Below, in pieces: positions 12,839 to 26,079 of a DNA stretch of 64,000 bases. The translations under genes were made by a program, and so were the position numbers. This stretch comes from Taenia hydatigena. Its lineage: Eukaryota; Platyhelminthes; Cestoda; Cyclophyllidea; Taeniidae. Location of the stretch: contig JADWOT020000006.1 of the NCBI GenBank assembly GCA_036345935.2, forward strand, positions 12,126,519 to 12,190,518. The letters are read 5' to 3'. Numbering within the stretch: the first letter of the stretch is position 1; each line of letters starts with the position of its first letter. The notes beneath the pieces were generated by a model. That model saw nothing but the letters and a program-made list of their open reading frames with translations. It was not told the DNA's origin and ran no database searches.

Positions 12839-15686
12839 TAAACGAATGAAATCGCACTCCGCCCCTCTCCCCCTTTGCAACCACGACAAACGGCGCGATA
12901 ACTAACGCGTTTTACCGGCTATGCATTTATTTTACGTGCGCAAAGCGGACATAACAAGGAGGAAATTGCGCTGTAATTATCTCTTAATGTATCTTCAGAA
13001 TGCTTGCAATTAGAGCCCCACCCATTTGGCTGCAGAAAACACTTAGCTTTGTGTAAATGATACCAGCTCGTAATTGACCTATCTTAGATAGGCCGAAAAG
13101 TATGAGGTGAAATTTGGTTGAACCGCCAAACTTGAAGCACACCAACGCAGTGAGGATCACATCAGGTAAGACATAGTGAGGACAAGACAGAGGGATTGTT
13201 TGTGAAAAGCACAATGAAAAAGCGGTAGGACCTCAAAGCTAGTGATAATAGAAGTTGGTTCCAGCTTTTGAAATTCAAAAACGTCAGTGATGTACCCATA
13301 TGTCCCACATTCAGCTGCATATGCCTGCATTTGAAGAGAGTAGTGATAGATGATGAACCGGATACATCTCATACCGCTTTTGGGTTCACAACATGAGGAA
13401 GACTGGGTCACAACCCCATTAAAATTATTAAGCTAGAAGAACACAGGTTCTAATTTGTCGAGTAGAGTTAGATATTTGAGCAAATTGGAAGCGGCCAACT
13501 TTCTCAACTTTCACCTGCGTGGGATCGGGCCGGACGATGTATCCTCGTTACATAAGGTAGCAAGGAAGGCAATTGAAGAACACCAGAATGAGATAATTTT
13601 GGGAGCATGCGGAAGCAAGGGAGAAAAGGGGGAGATAGAACAACACTGTCCCCCCTTCACAAAGCACCACCTACCAAAGGCCATGAAGATTAAGCGTTTT
13701 CACAAATTGCGCTTTCAGAGGATCGTGCGGAACCATCTTGTTAGTCAAGCAAGGGGAGAGTGTAGGAAGTCGTCGCAATTGTCATGAATCGAGACGATAA
13801 TTCGACCAATATAACCTGACGCCAGTCAAAGCATGATGCTCTGCTAAGATACATGTGGAAGACTAAGACGAGTACTTTAGCACCATGGAAAAACAATGCC
13901 AAGGCTACAATGGGACGACCCAAAAATGCAATTCACTATTCCAAAATGACTATTTTGGGCGATTTGTGGAGGTTAACTGATACGTAGTGAGCTTGTCTGG
14001 ACGACATAAGCCTCATACTTAAATAATTAGAATTCAGTCAATGCCTATTATAACTGAAAAGCAAAGAAACAATCCTCCAAAATTCACTGTACGTCTGAAG
14101 CAATACATACCGCTAGAAAGCCAGTTTTCTCATGCAACACTCGAACCGTGGCTACAGAATGAAACGTTAAGGAGGGAAGATTGGGAAATCTGTTAGTTCC
14201 GGCTTTCACTAAACTATGCTTCTAATACTTTCAAAGGAAGTTGTTTGGCGGAAAACGAAAAGACACTTCACTTTCTTTATGCTTGTATCCCCTTGCGCCC
14301 AATTTATGTCCAGTTGTAGCTTTGGTGAGAAAACTATGTTTCCTCTATAAAACCAGGTAGCAGATGTGACAACAAATTCGAACTTTTCCTTTAAAATTCA
14401 AAGATTGAATTCGAGATAACAAGAAAGCCTGTGGAAGCTAAAATATATTTCAAATAGACAGATTTGTCACATCACCTACCAAAGTTGGAATTCTATGGAA
14501 CCAACTCTGGCGATTACAATCACAAACTGAAAGTAAAAAAACTGACTTACAGCTCGAGAATTCGAGGTTGACATCCCTATTGATAAAGGACGCCGAGTAG
14601 ACTCCGACATCATTTCAACACCTCTAGCAAGAAATTAAACTCGACAGTTAAGTTAAGTAGGCTTCTGTTAAATTCAGAACAAATTGTGAAATCATTTCCT
14701 GATATAAAGAAACATTTTGTCGACTGAAACCAGTAATTTTAAGAACTATAATGCCATGAACGATGGAAGAGAAAAGCAAAACTTCGAAAAAGGCAGTGAA
14801 AAAAGGCGTAAAACAAACAGACAAAATAACCTAGCATATTAGCAAAGGTGGCTGAACGGTAGAAGATTCATTTCTATGCACAGTACTAACCATTACTTTG
14901 GTTTCTTAGTAAAGGCTAGAAGGTCAGATTATAAATATCGCATAATTTGACTTAAAATCTTTATAAAACCGAATAGGAGTATGGCACTCGCCACAGGTAG
15001 GTATGCTTACACAACAAAATAGTGTAGATTTCGGCCTGGTTTATGTAAGAAAGCTTCGAGTCGGTATCAGATGTGTAGATTTAGATTCCAAAAAAGAGGT
15101 TATTAGCAACAAAATCATTAAAACCTATTTCTTAGGCAGCAAAGTAAGGGCCTTGTCCTACAACGGTAATAAGAGCAGGACGGCGAAGCAGGAGTGAGCA
15201 CCAACTTCAAAAAGTTATTTTTAATTCCGTATAAATCCGAGCTATCCGAAAACAGACATTGCCGCCACCACAAATCGGAAGGAAACACCCCACCACCAAC
15301 GCCCGATACAGTGTAAGCCCAAAATAGTTAAGGTTATTGAATGCTCACCAAATCAGATATAATAAACAAGAATATGAAGATTGAGTTGCACTTCAAAATA
15401 AGTTCCTTATTACTTTTCTGATAATAGAAAATAACATTTTCAAGCAATATATAACAATTTACGCCAGAAATTATCTTGAATTTTATGTCCGCAAATATCG
15501 TTATCAAGGATGACATTGAAGCATAGGTTAGGTTACAGTCAATTGTTTAAACTAAATTTTGGTAGTATATTTGTGTCATTTTTTAAGAAAATTTGTTTCT
15601 TATATTGCTGGAACTTTTGATGAAAAGAAAAGTGATGTCTACCGTGAAATAACTATCTTGGACACATCGAAATAAAGCACAGGAGA

Positions 15687-15804
15687 TGTAGTACTTTGTT
15701 TGTTAGAACTGCCGGTTTCTGTCAAGGTCACAGAGGTGGCCATATTGCCCTAGATGCGTGGGCTGGCCTCCGGGCCATGCCAGCGGCTTATTTCCCTCTG
15801 CCCG

Positions 15805-15836
<32 letters not shown>

Positions 15837-16601
15837 TCTACTTTAGCATTCTGCCTTCTTTTGCTTTTGAGGAAGCCTCGGGACGCTACACTGGTGGCAG
15901 CGAAAAGCGGGCTCGACTCTATAGGGTTACTATCCCGATCTCTACCGCCTGTGGCATGTTGCAGCGGTACGAAAGAAGTGCATGTGCTACGGATGGGCTA
16001 TGAATGACGTCCGCCTCCGGCATCTACCTCTTTTCCGTGTTCTACAAGAAAGCTATCAACAACTGAAGCGACACTAGTCATGGACCACCTGGAAAGTTTC
16101 GTTTCGAAGATTACCCCTATTATACTTGTTTAAGGAGATCGGCGTGCTAACGCCTCCCTACGGACATACTGATGGTCGGCAGAACCACTTATTCTAAACT
16201 TTGTTTCCAAACCAAACGAAACTCGAATTGCAATGCACTTTGAAGAGGGATCAGTGACGTTGGTGTGAAGCATCGCCTCAATCGCGTCGAATATCGGCGA
16301 CTGGCATGGTTGGCTTGTGGGTGCTTCTTGCAGCACTGAGCATGTTGTGATGGCTGACGCGGGAGACGTACCGAGGGGCGCGTCGGGGGCGACGATCGAA
16401 AGAGGAGAGGGACAATGTAGTACTTTGCATGTTTGAACTACCGGTTTCGGTCAAGGTCACAGAGGTGGCCGTATTGCCCTAGCTGCGTGGGCTGGCCTCC
16501 GGGCCATGCCAGCATCCTTTTTCCCTCTGTCCGATGAATATATGTATTCTACTTTAGCATTCTGCCTTCCTTTGCTTTTGAGAAAGCCTCGGGACGCTAC
16601 G
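15687..16601 (+). mobile_element. Complete TRIM (miniature LTR retrotransposon), copy A
   Basis: The 5' LTR is 15687-15890 (TGTAGTACTTTGTTTG to GGGACGCTACA, with an expanded TA tract near 15810-15836) and the 3' LTR is 16416-16601. Directly after the 5' LTR, with one base of spacing, is TGGTGGCAGCG, placed and shaped like a tRNA primer-binding site. Just before the 3' LTR is the purine run GAAAGAGGAGAGGGA, a polypurine tract. The internal region is only about 525 bases and has no long open frame. A 5-base target duplication (GGAGA) flanks the element at 15682-15686 and 16602-16606; the last LTR base is G instead of A. These features define a non-autonomous terminal-repeat retrotransposon in miniature, a class known to be abundant in taeniid cestodes. 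Confidence 0.9.
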
Positions 16602-18884
16602 GGAGAATTTTAAATGATTTCATTTTGAATATTAGCTGCCTATTCCTTTTTTGTGCTTCATATTCTACCTCATATTGCGCATAAAAGAATTTCGACTTCA
16701 CCGCTGCTCTATGGCATGTATAATGGCTCGAGACTTCCTTAAATGCGAAATAAATACTACCCCGGAAATGAGATGCTTCTTCAGCGTATTGTGGGGCTTA
16801 TGGCTACTGGCAGGGCTTGGAGGTCACCTCGTTACCGAAACGGTGAATTTAACAAACAATTAACGTATTGCACTTCAGCTTTGGATCATGCCAAAGGCTT
16901 TATTACTTATGTGCCTTGGTGGCGCGACTTCACAAGTGGAGAACTGTGGAGAATACTAATTTTGATACCCGTCTGGCGTGCGGTGTCGCTCGTAGCCTCA
17001 CAAACCAACAACGATGGTACCTTGCAAATTCCACCACCTTTGGTACAAAAATGAACTTGGGATGAAAAAGTCCAACCCATCTCCACACACAGCCAGTCAC
17101 GGTCTATTGCAATAAAATGCGTTTTTGTAAAGAAGCGCCGGCTGGATGCGACGATGATACATACACGGTAATAGAAAAACCTCACCAAAAATGAGGGGAA
17201 TTTACTTGTTTGAATAGGCGAAGATCCCCATATAAAACATTTGGATCTTCTGCATAATCCCACACACCTACAATGCACGATGCCCTCCACCAATCAGCCC
17301 TCTCGATTCACGCATCTAAAATCTGGAAACTCATAGTCTTAGCTACTTTTGCTTGAATGTTTTACATAAGGAATTATACCATAGTTACACAGCCAAGACT
17401 GGTCCAAGAGTCTCTTCAAAGAAAATGCACTACAGAATTTTTCCCGAAAAACAGTCGGGATGAACGCACATGGACCAACCGTTAGAGTAGGATCAACACG
17501 AAAAAGTACTCTGCTCAGACGAGTTTATCAGCAAGGAAACTGATTCGGTAGCCACATTCTACTCGGCTGTATTAGGCAAAAATAAATCCCCCTCGGCTAA
17601 TTTGACCGCGCCTTCACCAGCTCCAGCTTTGCTCGCTGTGTAATGCGTCACTCCACTCCGCTAAGGATGCTAAACTTGATGACTCAAGAGTTTTGCATTC
17701 CACTGGTTAATAACTTTATTTAGATGTTGAAAGGTTGCTTCAAATAATTCCATCGAGTCAGTCAATTTTGATTCGTTCATTGTGATGTATAAAGGATAGA
17801 GAAGAAAATGTGGTTGATCACCGAAACGGAATCATGCTTTGATTTGTTCTTGGGATCCTAAAAAAGTAACGAAATATGCTTGCAACTTCAAGTAAATAAG
17901 GTGTAGATCTTAGGGGTATTTTTAATGCATACCTTGATAGCGTAGGCAATCTTGAGGATTGTATTGGAGAGACCTCAATATCTATTCCAAAGCTTTTGAG
18001 CTTATTAATTATTCCACCCAGCCACTAAATCAAAATGTTCATTCAAAGGAAGTTATAGGGTTAAAAGTTTACGTAGCTAATATTAAAGAATGGACACGTA
18101 TCGTAACAATACATGTCATAAAATTTCATGTCATGAAAGCCATGCACACACATGAAAAAGTCAATAATTTATCCATCAAAACTTGTAAAGATTTACTTAA
18201 AAAGTGGATTCTTGCTAAGTTATTTCCATACGCACATTAAGTAGATTATTAGAAAAATTGAGCCAGTTTTTTCTTTAAAAATACTGATTTCGTGGGTATA
18301 CTGACCGCAATAGCCTTTGATTTCTCCTGGAGAAGGCCGCTACATATGGGCGTTAACAAAGTGCATTTAAAATTACTGTCAAGGTGATCAGTGAATATAT
18401 TTCATGAACTTTCATTAAAACGGAATTATTGTTCATCGTTCCTCTACCTGACTTTGAAAAGAGCTGTTCTGTTCCTGCGCTCGATTAACGGTGGGGACTC
18501 TAAGAGTGACTAAAAGGTCCACCAGCTGCTTCAGTCTACGAGAATCTGGAAAAGGAAGCAATGTTCAAAAGCTCAGTGTTCTAAATGGTAAAGAATGTAA
18601 AGTTTTCGACAATAAAACAGTTGGCTTAATTCCCTTTCAGCTGGCAAAAATAATTGAATCCCTCCCACACAGTGGCATTTCCTTCAAGGTCTTACTATCG
18701 CCACCGTTCCATCCTTATACCTAATTACACAACTGATTTTTCATATGAATTCGCGAGTTGAGTGGAAGAAAAGAACAGTTCACACTTCAAAAATACAGGA
18801 AAAAGCACATTTTGAGGGACTGACGAACAGACATGTACCATCTTGTCTTTGAACATCTTGATTAAGGCGGTTCGCTTTGTTTAC

Positions 18885-21800
18885 GTTCCAAACCGCATTC
18901 TTTGATAAACAAGCACACTTGGGAAGGTGGAATGTTTGTGCAACAGCACCATCAGATGTCCTGGCGATTCGAACAGGTGGTACGTAACTAGGACCCACGT
19001 CTTTGCATCCGATGAAAATCTAAAGATGGCAGTTTCCTTTTATGTAAAAGGCTAACTATCAGCATTACAAAAACCAGTAAACCCCACCTCACCGACACAA
19101 TAGTCGGTTATAAAAGTGTCACAATTTGGATTATTTCGGCATTCTTGAAGAAGAATTTTGTAATGTGGGCTTGACAATACCTCCAAGCATTGGCGAGTAC
19201 TGCAAAGATCAATAGGGAACGTCCTATCAGTCGTTTTCAGTTGCGCCTGAGAATGCCTTTAAAAAAAAGACCCCCTGCCATTGTGAGCTGATAAAAATTT
19301 GTCAATATGACGAGGTATTGGAATAAATAGAACCTCCGGTAGCTATATATATGAAATCTGCCATGGACTGCAAGAACTAGACCAGTCTCACTAAAAATGC
19401 CCCAGTTCAGAGTGTGTCAACTATTAAGCAAATCACGGCAACACGTTTCGCATTAGAAAGCCAGTAGTAGGAAAACTTGGAATAGAAGCCCAGCTACGGG
19501 TTAAAATTTTCGACTGGTTTTGCTTAATATAAAAAAATTTTGTAAACTGTGGCATCGTCGAACTATACCGTATAGAGGTGAACTCTCTGTTCATTCACAA
19601 AATGAAACACCATTTTCGGAATGAATGCTTCATTGTGATAATTTAAACATATGATGATAATCTGGTCAGAAACAAGCACTATCTAAATGACTGACAAACT
19701 CACGTAACATGTTTTATGCTGCAACTTCTCACATTCCTGGTCAGGGGTTGCAACCATTGAATAGAGTTTGCAGCCAGCCGTGCTATAGGATCCCCGGTTT
19801 CAAGAAGGTCCATTATGCTGTGCCTTCCTGAAGAGCATCCCTAGACACCAAAAAAGAGTAGCGCGATTCGGTACACCTAGTGAGGCATACGACCTGTATT
19901 TTCGGTGACAGTTTTAATTGACTAAGAATTAAACCAATATCTTAGCGAGCAAATAAATACGTTTCGTATATTTTGCCCAAAAAGTGAAGTTGACCAACGA
20001 CTCAGGGCCTGGGAGAAGTCAAGTACAGTTTCATGAGCCCTTAGGTAATGCATTCATAATGTATAACTGGAATCCCAAAACGTCCATTACAGTGGCTGAA
20101 AACCTCCGATTTATTAACGACTTGAGAAATGCAATCACGAGCATTATTCAGAACGGAATGCAATTTCGAATAACCTCTTACCAGGTTTTTTCCTAAGGGA
20201 TTAAATCGTAAGTATTCAACTCCGCAGCAGGAATGCATAATTTTGACCTCTCTATGAGTAAAAAAAGTTGTGAAAAGGGAAAATAGGAATGAAATATAAC
20301 TCACACTAATATGGGAAGGTAAATGCGAAAATAAAAACGCGACGGTCACAGTCCCCATGAATCCTCAAAAGCATTACAATAGACTTTGATACACTAGTGG
20401 GATGATTTGTTACTATGTTACTTTCATCAAAGGTGCTAACATTTGGCAGCTGTTAAAGTTTTGAAGAACTTTCAGCTAATGTTCGGACCACCCAGCTGTC
20501 AAGCACACCATACAAAATGGACATAGTTGGAAGACTTCGGGGATTTTAAAAGAAGGAGCATACTTCTGAGTCTGTTGCATATTCTCTTTAAAGTTATTGA
20601 TTGCAGTAAACTTGGGAGAGCCAGCAGGTGCTATAAAAAGTAAGCGGGAGAAACCAAAATTCAGTTATCAGAGACTATGAGATTAAAAAAAACCTTTGGT
20701 GCATCGAAATTACCCGCGATTTAATATGACTGAATAAAGTAGGGCTTTTATGAAGTCCGACAATAAATATCCTGCGTAACGAAAATACAGTAAAGCAATG
20801 TTGATTGTAAAACTCAACAGAAAATTCCCTCCTATTGGCACTTTTTGTTTCCTTTACTTTCTATTGAGACATCTTACCTCGTGAAGGTATTATTGTAACG
20901 AATGGTAAAATTTAATGTATTTCGCTATTAGGGTTCCCGTAAATAAAAATAATGGAAATCAAATACTTACGCAACACCGGCTTAAGTCTAATCAATGACT
21001 TCTGAGCTGAGCCTTTGTGATGAATGCAGCCATGTTCCACTTCTGAGGGCTGAAAAAATTCATTACAAAGTGTGCAAAACAGAGGATTTGCTGCATTCCA
21101 TAGGCACCAAAAATTTGTCTCCCAAGATTTCGTAAGAATGAATAATTCTTCCAAAAGTTCATCCCGATTTCGCCTAAAAGTGAAATCGGACGGTGACAAC
21201 AAGACGGAGAACCATGGTGAATGAAACGCCACTGTAAGCTAACAGGCAGTCAGAAGGAAACACACGTTTAAAGCCAAGATTACTTAATTATATTTACCTA
21301 ATACCCAAATGTGGTTTGACTTACACGTCTTATACACACGATTGAGAAATACTCTTTACAGTGTGAAAAACCAAGCGCTACCAAATATGAGACACATTGA
21401 ACGTACGGTTTGGTTAACTTCAATTCTGTTGGATGCGAAATGTGACAACAAAGCGAGAAATCAGAACATGGAACGTGAGCTGGAATCCACTTCCCATGAA
21501 GCCCTAGTATTCTTTGATTTCGTTGACAATGTATTTTTTTCGCTGAATCCCATGTCAAGAAACGTAAACAAGCTCCGCAACTTCAAAATCCAAGATAATG
21601 TTGTATTATATGCACGAACTCACCGAAATATAATAGGTTTCCGAGGTGATGAATTAGTTTTTGCCACAATATCAGCAAAAATTTGCTGTGCTTTGTAGTG
21701 GAAGATTTTACTACTCATATATTTCATCTCAAAATATTCATATACTTTTTAAAGAGAAGATAGTCATTGCTCAATAAACTCAATTTGTCAGGTTTAAAGT

Positions 21801-22302
21801 ATCGAGCAATCCTATAACCAAATACATCCTCAAATAACTAACCCACTTCTCCCAAGTAGCCGACTGTACCATATCGATGTTAGCAATTACACTCGGAATC
21901 TCATTTACTCTGTCACATAAAAAAGCAATGCAGGTGGCGACTAACTGAGGCATTTGAAGAAATTCAGCCGAAACGAGAACAGGCAAAATATTTGAAGCAT
22001 CAAGTTTGCAGTCATTTTTTGATTTCATGTAAGCAAGAAGCCACTTGAATGTTTGGATATCAGAATAGATGGTAACGCAGTAGTAATCAGTTTGTTGTAT
22101 TTTGTGAAAATATTGTTGAAAAAACAACATCTCCTTTTCTAAAAGCGCTTTGCTGCATGTGAAGTAAAATCGTTCTGGGGAAAATAAACGAAAAAAAAAG
22201 ACCCACCCTTATTTGCAGCATCATGCACGTGAATGTTAATTTCAGATTCTGGGTTGCTTTTAACAGCCAAGCTCATCCCGGCCAACATGTAATGTGGCAT
22301 GA
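18885..22302 (-). CDS. SANBR: SANBR/KIAA1841-like BTB-domain protein (partial model)
   Basis: Human SANBR is a SANT/BTB protein that regulates class-switch recombination; its role in a worm is unknown. Exons seen: 22302-22207, 22138-21870, 21685-21624, then 21173 (or 21231)-20971, 20249-20182 and 19019-18885. The first encodes INIHVHDAANK, matching the human IHVCDEAK segment. The second carries the BTB fold (YYCVTIYSDIQTFKWLLAYM, SNILPVLVSAEFLQMPQLVA). The fourth has LLEELFILTKSW then NFWCLWNAANPLFCTLCNEF, parallel to the human LFEELKSW and Cys-rich stretch. The fifth has SCCGVEYLRFNPLGKNL, and the last GCKDVGPSYVPPVRI, matching human CCNQKVLRFDP and GCKVRDHM. Phases agree for junctions 1-2, 2-3, 4-5 and 5-6. 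The junction between 21624 and 21231 does not close, so one exon there is missing. The start and 3' end were not found. Confidence 0.78.
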
Positions 22303-24592
22303 CTATAAAATCATGCAGTATTTGTTTGCGAACTACAACAAAGACTTACTCAAAATAAATTAAACCCCACCAAGCAATTCAAACTGCGCAAAGGAAAAGG
22401 AAATTAAATAACATCTAACACAACTTATCCATAAATTAAAGAAGCTAATGTAATCCACCAATAGCATTATTACCCCACCAATAAGTCTTAATTCTCAGTA
22501 CTATGGTGACTAGAGACTGAAATCACTTTAGTACTAATTAAATGAGGAGTTGAAGCTAAAAGAAACACTGAAGGAAAAATATCACTCAAGAAATTGTCAC
22601 CAAATTCAAAACCTCCATGAAAAAGTAGTTAATTAATCGTCTTATTAAACCCACAATAATTGAGAAATACTAGGCCCAAAGTTCCTAAAACACAACGGAA
22701 ACAAAAATAAGCGACTTTAAAATGTTCAACGATTATGTGTTGACACGGGAGGGGTGTTCGGTAAAGTACAGATTTTACTCCAAGCTATGAAGGATCCAGT
22801 TCTAACCGACAACAGATCATCAAATTTCCCTATTTAGAGAACATACAGCACTGCATGTCTGAAAAAAGGATACCCGATTACGTGCAGCTCAAAAGTCACA
22901 CATGTAAATAATAACGCGTCTTATAAAATAAAACAAAATTTTGACATTTTAATCAGCACATTAGGTTAAGAATAAACAACATTATTCTCTTTATAACTTA
23001 AATACAAAGTGGCTACCAATATGCCAACACTGCTGTAGCAACAACCAGACGCGCCATTTCTTCATATTTTCACAGATTTAACACAAAGTTAGGACTACTT
23101 TTAGAAAGATAATGGCTAAACTTTTTCGCAGCTGCTATACAAAATACATTTTAGTGACATAAACTGAAAGACACGACCTTTTGCGTATTATCTGATCCAA
23201 TTCACAAAGTGTACTCGTCGAAGTTTCTACCGCGCAGGCAAAAATTATTTTAAAATCCCTAGAAGCTTGGTTGTGCTCTTAACTTAAAAGCTTGTATTAT
23301 TACTGTTTTTGCCGTAGCGTTGCTTATTATTCATGCTCGACATTTAAACAAAGTTTTCTCTGTTCCATTGTGGTTCTCCGGCGCTAAACAAGGGCATATC
23401 TTTTGCGATGTTGAGATCGGAAGCTGGTGTTATGTATGGGATCCCTGCAATACAGATTGTGATTATATTATCGATGCTTAAACTCCGCCTCCTTCGATTC
23501 CTAGCTTATTTTTACTGTTATTTTAACCGATACCTTCCATTGTTTATCATAGGTTGGCCGTAGCATCCACTGTTAGAATGGGATTAAGTTATAAGATGGA
23601 ACTCTTATGAAGATGCTAAGACAAGTCTTTTGAAATGGATATCCTTTTGTTTGGCTCTTGGGGTGCTTTCGCTTACATTAAAGATACTAGCTGAAGGTCG
23701 ACTCAAGCCCCTTCCATTGGCTTTATCATCACCTACGTAGCTAATGCAGCTAAAGTTTTGAACGGCCTGTTGTTGCAAACAGCCTTCGTTCTCATCTGCG
23801 AATCTCGAAAAGTTGCCGTGAGTACCATAAGACTATTGAGAAATGCACCAGACACTCGAGTGTTAATAGCACCCATTAATTGATCTAGTGCACACTTTTA
23901 ATTTGTGATATTACTTTTCTTTTAATAAACGGTATGACATATGACCGCTTATGGTGATGCAGCAAACACTTGACATAGTTTGAACGTTTTGTGTCGGAGT
24001 CACAATGAGTTTAAATGGCTAAAACCTTCTATAAAACGAGGTAGAAGCAATGAGCTATTTGAGTTATTAGTCACCACAGTGAGGAGTCACCCACACATAC
24101 GGGCTTGGAGAAGGATCAAGACCACCATTGCACGGCGTGCTGCGTAAATATGCACACCGCAGGTTCCTACGTCAGGAGGATGGTGTGGAAATTGCACTCA
24201 AAGTGCGATGACGTCGTAGAATGCATTAAATTACATTTGCAACTGTGATGGCTAGGCGGTGTGATGGAAGTCATCATCCCTGAGATTGTAGACAAGGATG
24301 CAACTCAATTTAAGCACCCAGCATTGAAGTTCGTAAAATTAAATGACAAAGGCAATTTCGGTCAAGCACCAAATCCGCTGACTTCCCTGCAGCTTATGTT
24401 TTAAGGAGGCAGACCAGTTTTGTTTCCCTCTGGGGAACTTTCTGAACATGCACGTGGATCCGTCCTGTTTTACGCATCCAGGCACCGGGTAGCGACGTAA
24501 TGAAATGCCATTAAAAAATTGGCCTATTCAGCGCCATTTTTGGGGAAGGATTTATTAAGGAAAAAATTAACAATGCCGTGTCCGAGTGCCGT
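22303..24592. other. Non-coding stretch between SANBR-like exons and the Bcl-2 gene
   Basis: No exon, repeat family copy or RNA gene recognised. The N-terminal exons of the SANBR-like gene should lie here or beyond the Bcl-2 gene; in the latter case the Bcl-2 gene would sit inside a SANBR intron. Confidence 0.45.
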
Positions 24593-25168
24593 TCAAAGTT
24601 CCAGCAGATTTGCGTCCTTTAACTGCAAATAGCAAACTCTCCAGCCTCCGCTCCTCTTTATCCAACCTCCAATGCATTTTTCAAGCTTATCGACGGCCGC
24701 TTCTACAAGAAACTTAATCGCATAAACCATGCCTGCGTTTAATGCGCTCAAGCAGTAGGCGCCTACAAAGCTTATGCAGGCCAAAAAGCGCCCCCAATTT
24801 ACTAGTCCGTCGCTCCAAATGGCCTCCAGCGTCTGCTTAAAGTCCAACTCTGCATTTTCAGGCCTCCTCAGGAGGAGCGCTTGCCGATTCTCGAACCGGG
24901 GTAGGAACGCCTTCTCGATTTCGGCTGCTCGTTCCACTAGACATCGCATGATGTATTGAGTCGTCCTGTGCCACTCTGTACGGCCCTCTCTACCTGGAAA
25001 CAACTCAAGACCATAGGATCCATGCTTGTCAATGAGATAGAGAACATAATCGACAATTATTCGGTCAATTACTTCCTTGGAAGGTAGATCGTCAAGAGAG
25101 CAGGTCACATTGTAAACGTTAGAGTCAGGCTCCAGAGATCCCTCGACAAAGTGACGTGTGACTGGCAT
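24593..25168 (-). CDS. Bcl-2 family apoptosis regulator, single exon
   Basis: A 191-residue intact open frame from the ATG at 25166-25168. It has the order of a multi-domain Bcl-2 protein. There is a BH4-like first helix (about residues 31-50, KEVIDRIIVDYVLYLIDKHG) and a BH3-like segment (about 75-92, RCLVERAAEIEKAFLPRF). BH1 is about 118-137 with NWGRFLACISF, and BH2 is about 169-176, WIKRSGGW. The protein stops 15 residues after BH2 without the hydrophobic tail that anchors most family members in the outer mitochondrial membrane. No splice donor was seen that would add one. Whether it promotes or blocks cell death cannot be decided from the sequence. The gene has no intron, unlike its neighbours, so it may be a retrogene, or single-exon structure may be ancestral in this lineage. 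It lies between the SANBR-like exons and the 3' end of the phosphatase gene, all on the same strand. Confidence 0.88.
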   Translation of the reverse strand: MPVTRHFVEGSLEPDSNVYNVTCSLDDLPSKEVIDRIIVDYVLYLIDKHGSYGLELFPGREGRTEWHRTTQYIMRCLVERAAEIEKAFLPRFENRQALLLRRPENAELDFKQTLEAIWSDGLVNWGRFLACISFVGAYCLSALNAGMVYAIKFLVEAAVDKLEKCIGGWIKRSGGWRVCYLQLKDANLLEL

Positions 25169-26079
25169 GACTCCGCCCGCTCAAAGGGAAGTCCTGTTCA
25201 ATCAATCACCAAAATTTACATTTAAATAACGTGCACCAACTGCGCAACGGAGCGCGCATCTGCGTCCTCAATGAATAGGTATAGACGACAGAAAGTGTTA
25301 GCGCGATTCTCTAAGGCAAATAGCCCGACTCACCAAAATTATTCGTTGAGTCACATGTATTCATCAACGTTGCACAAACATAAACGAAGTAATAAGCAAA
25401 AATAACGATCTGAGCTAAAAAATCCCTGAATATGAATTTAACGCAAAAATAGGGTTTACCATCTTTGTTCACTGTAGAAAACACCTGCGAACAGTGGAAT
25501 TATTTGAATAATTAGTTGGTTTAATTGCATTTTCATGAACCGAAACAACCACTCATGCTCAAAGGGGTTGGCAGAGAGTGGATTTTACAATTGCACAAAA
25601 GAAAATGATCAAATTAAATTGGCGTGTATGAACATAATTGGTGTTTCGTGCAAATCTACACAACTGGAATCCGCCCAAACAGCCATCTACCAATCTTACA
25701 GACTATAAGGAGATAAGCATAATCCCGATGTGTCATACACAAGATCCATGCTGCAAACATAACCATACTCGCACAGTCTATTAAAAAATACTGGGCATAA
25801 TCAACCAGCACTTTCATCGATCTATCTTGAAAAAAGTTGTTTGAAAAAGGGAGAGGGGATCGAAGGAAAGGAGCCTTGTTCCATAGAAAAGGGTCAGGCT
25901 GCACCCAAGTCCATTTTCAAAAATAGAGCCGGAAGGAACTATCGGTGGTCCGACAAAAAGGTGCAAAAATCTGAGGTTGTATCCATATTCGCATCTCCAC
26001 GTAAAATGCAAAGAAAGCACACTTCATATTTACAGTTACGTGGTGAAAAGACCTGTAGGCAGAGGAAGGGCGATGGATG
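25169..26079. other. 3' flank of the phosphatase gene
   Basis: Probable 3' UTR and spacer between the phosphatase stop codon and the Bcl-2 gene. The open frames here overlap on both strands and show no family. Confidence 0.5.

Larger units (their letters stand above)
11371..18884. other. Non-coding stretch with microsatellite, assembly gap and one complete TRIM
   Basis: Holds the ACAT repeat and gap (12174-12838) and the retroelement at 15687-16601. Distal exons of the SANBR-like gene must lie downstream of 18885 and may be hidden here, but none could be recognised. A short minus-strand open segment around 13230-13340 (AYAAECGTYGYITDVFEF in frame) has an acceptor but only a weak donor and was not called. 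Confidence 0.5.

Noticed and set aside
12108..12889. Long open frames on both strands over the gap (up to 258 codons)
   Set aside because: They are made of ACAT repeat and N bases; the residues repeat with the microsatellite period.
15696..16007. Plus-strand frame starting in a TRIM LTR
   Set aside because: Covers the LTR, TA tract and primer-binding site of a non-coding element; the homologous frame at 45223-45435 shares only the part inside the repeat.
21298..21558. Possible SANBR exon coding PYVQCVSYLVALGF with a good donor
   Set aside because: Its phase does not join the exon at 21624 or the one at 21173/21231, and the expected paired cysteines are not clear.
21309..21698. 129-codon plus-strand open frame
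   Set aside because: Antisense to the SANBR-like exon at 21624-21685 and its introns; no recognisable domain.
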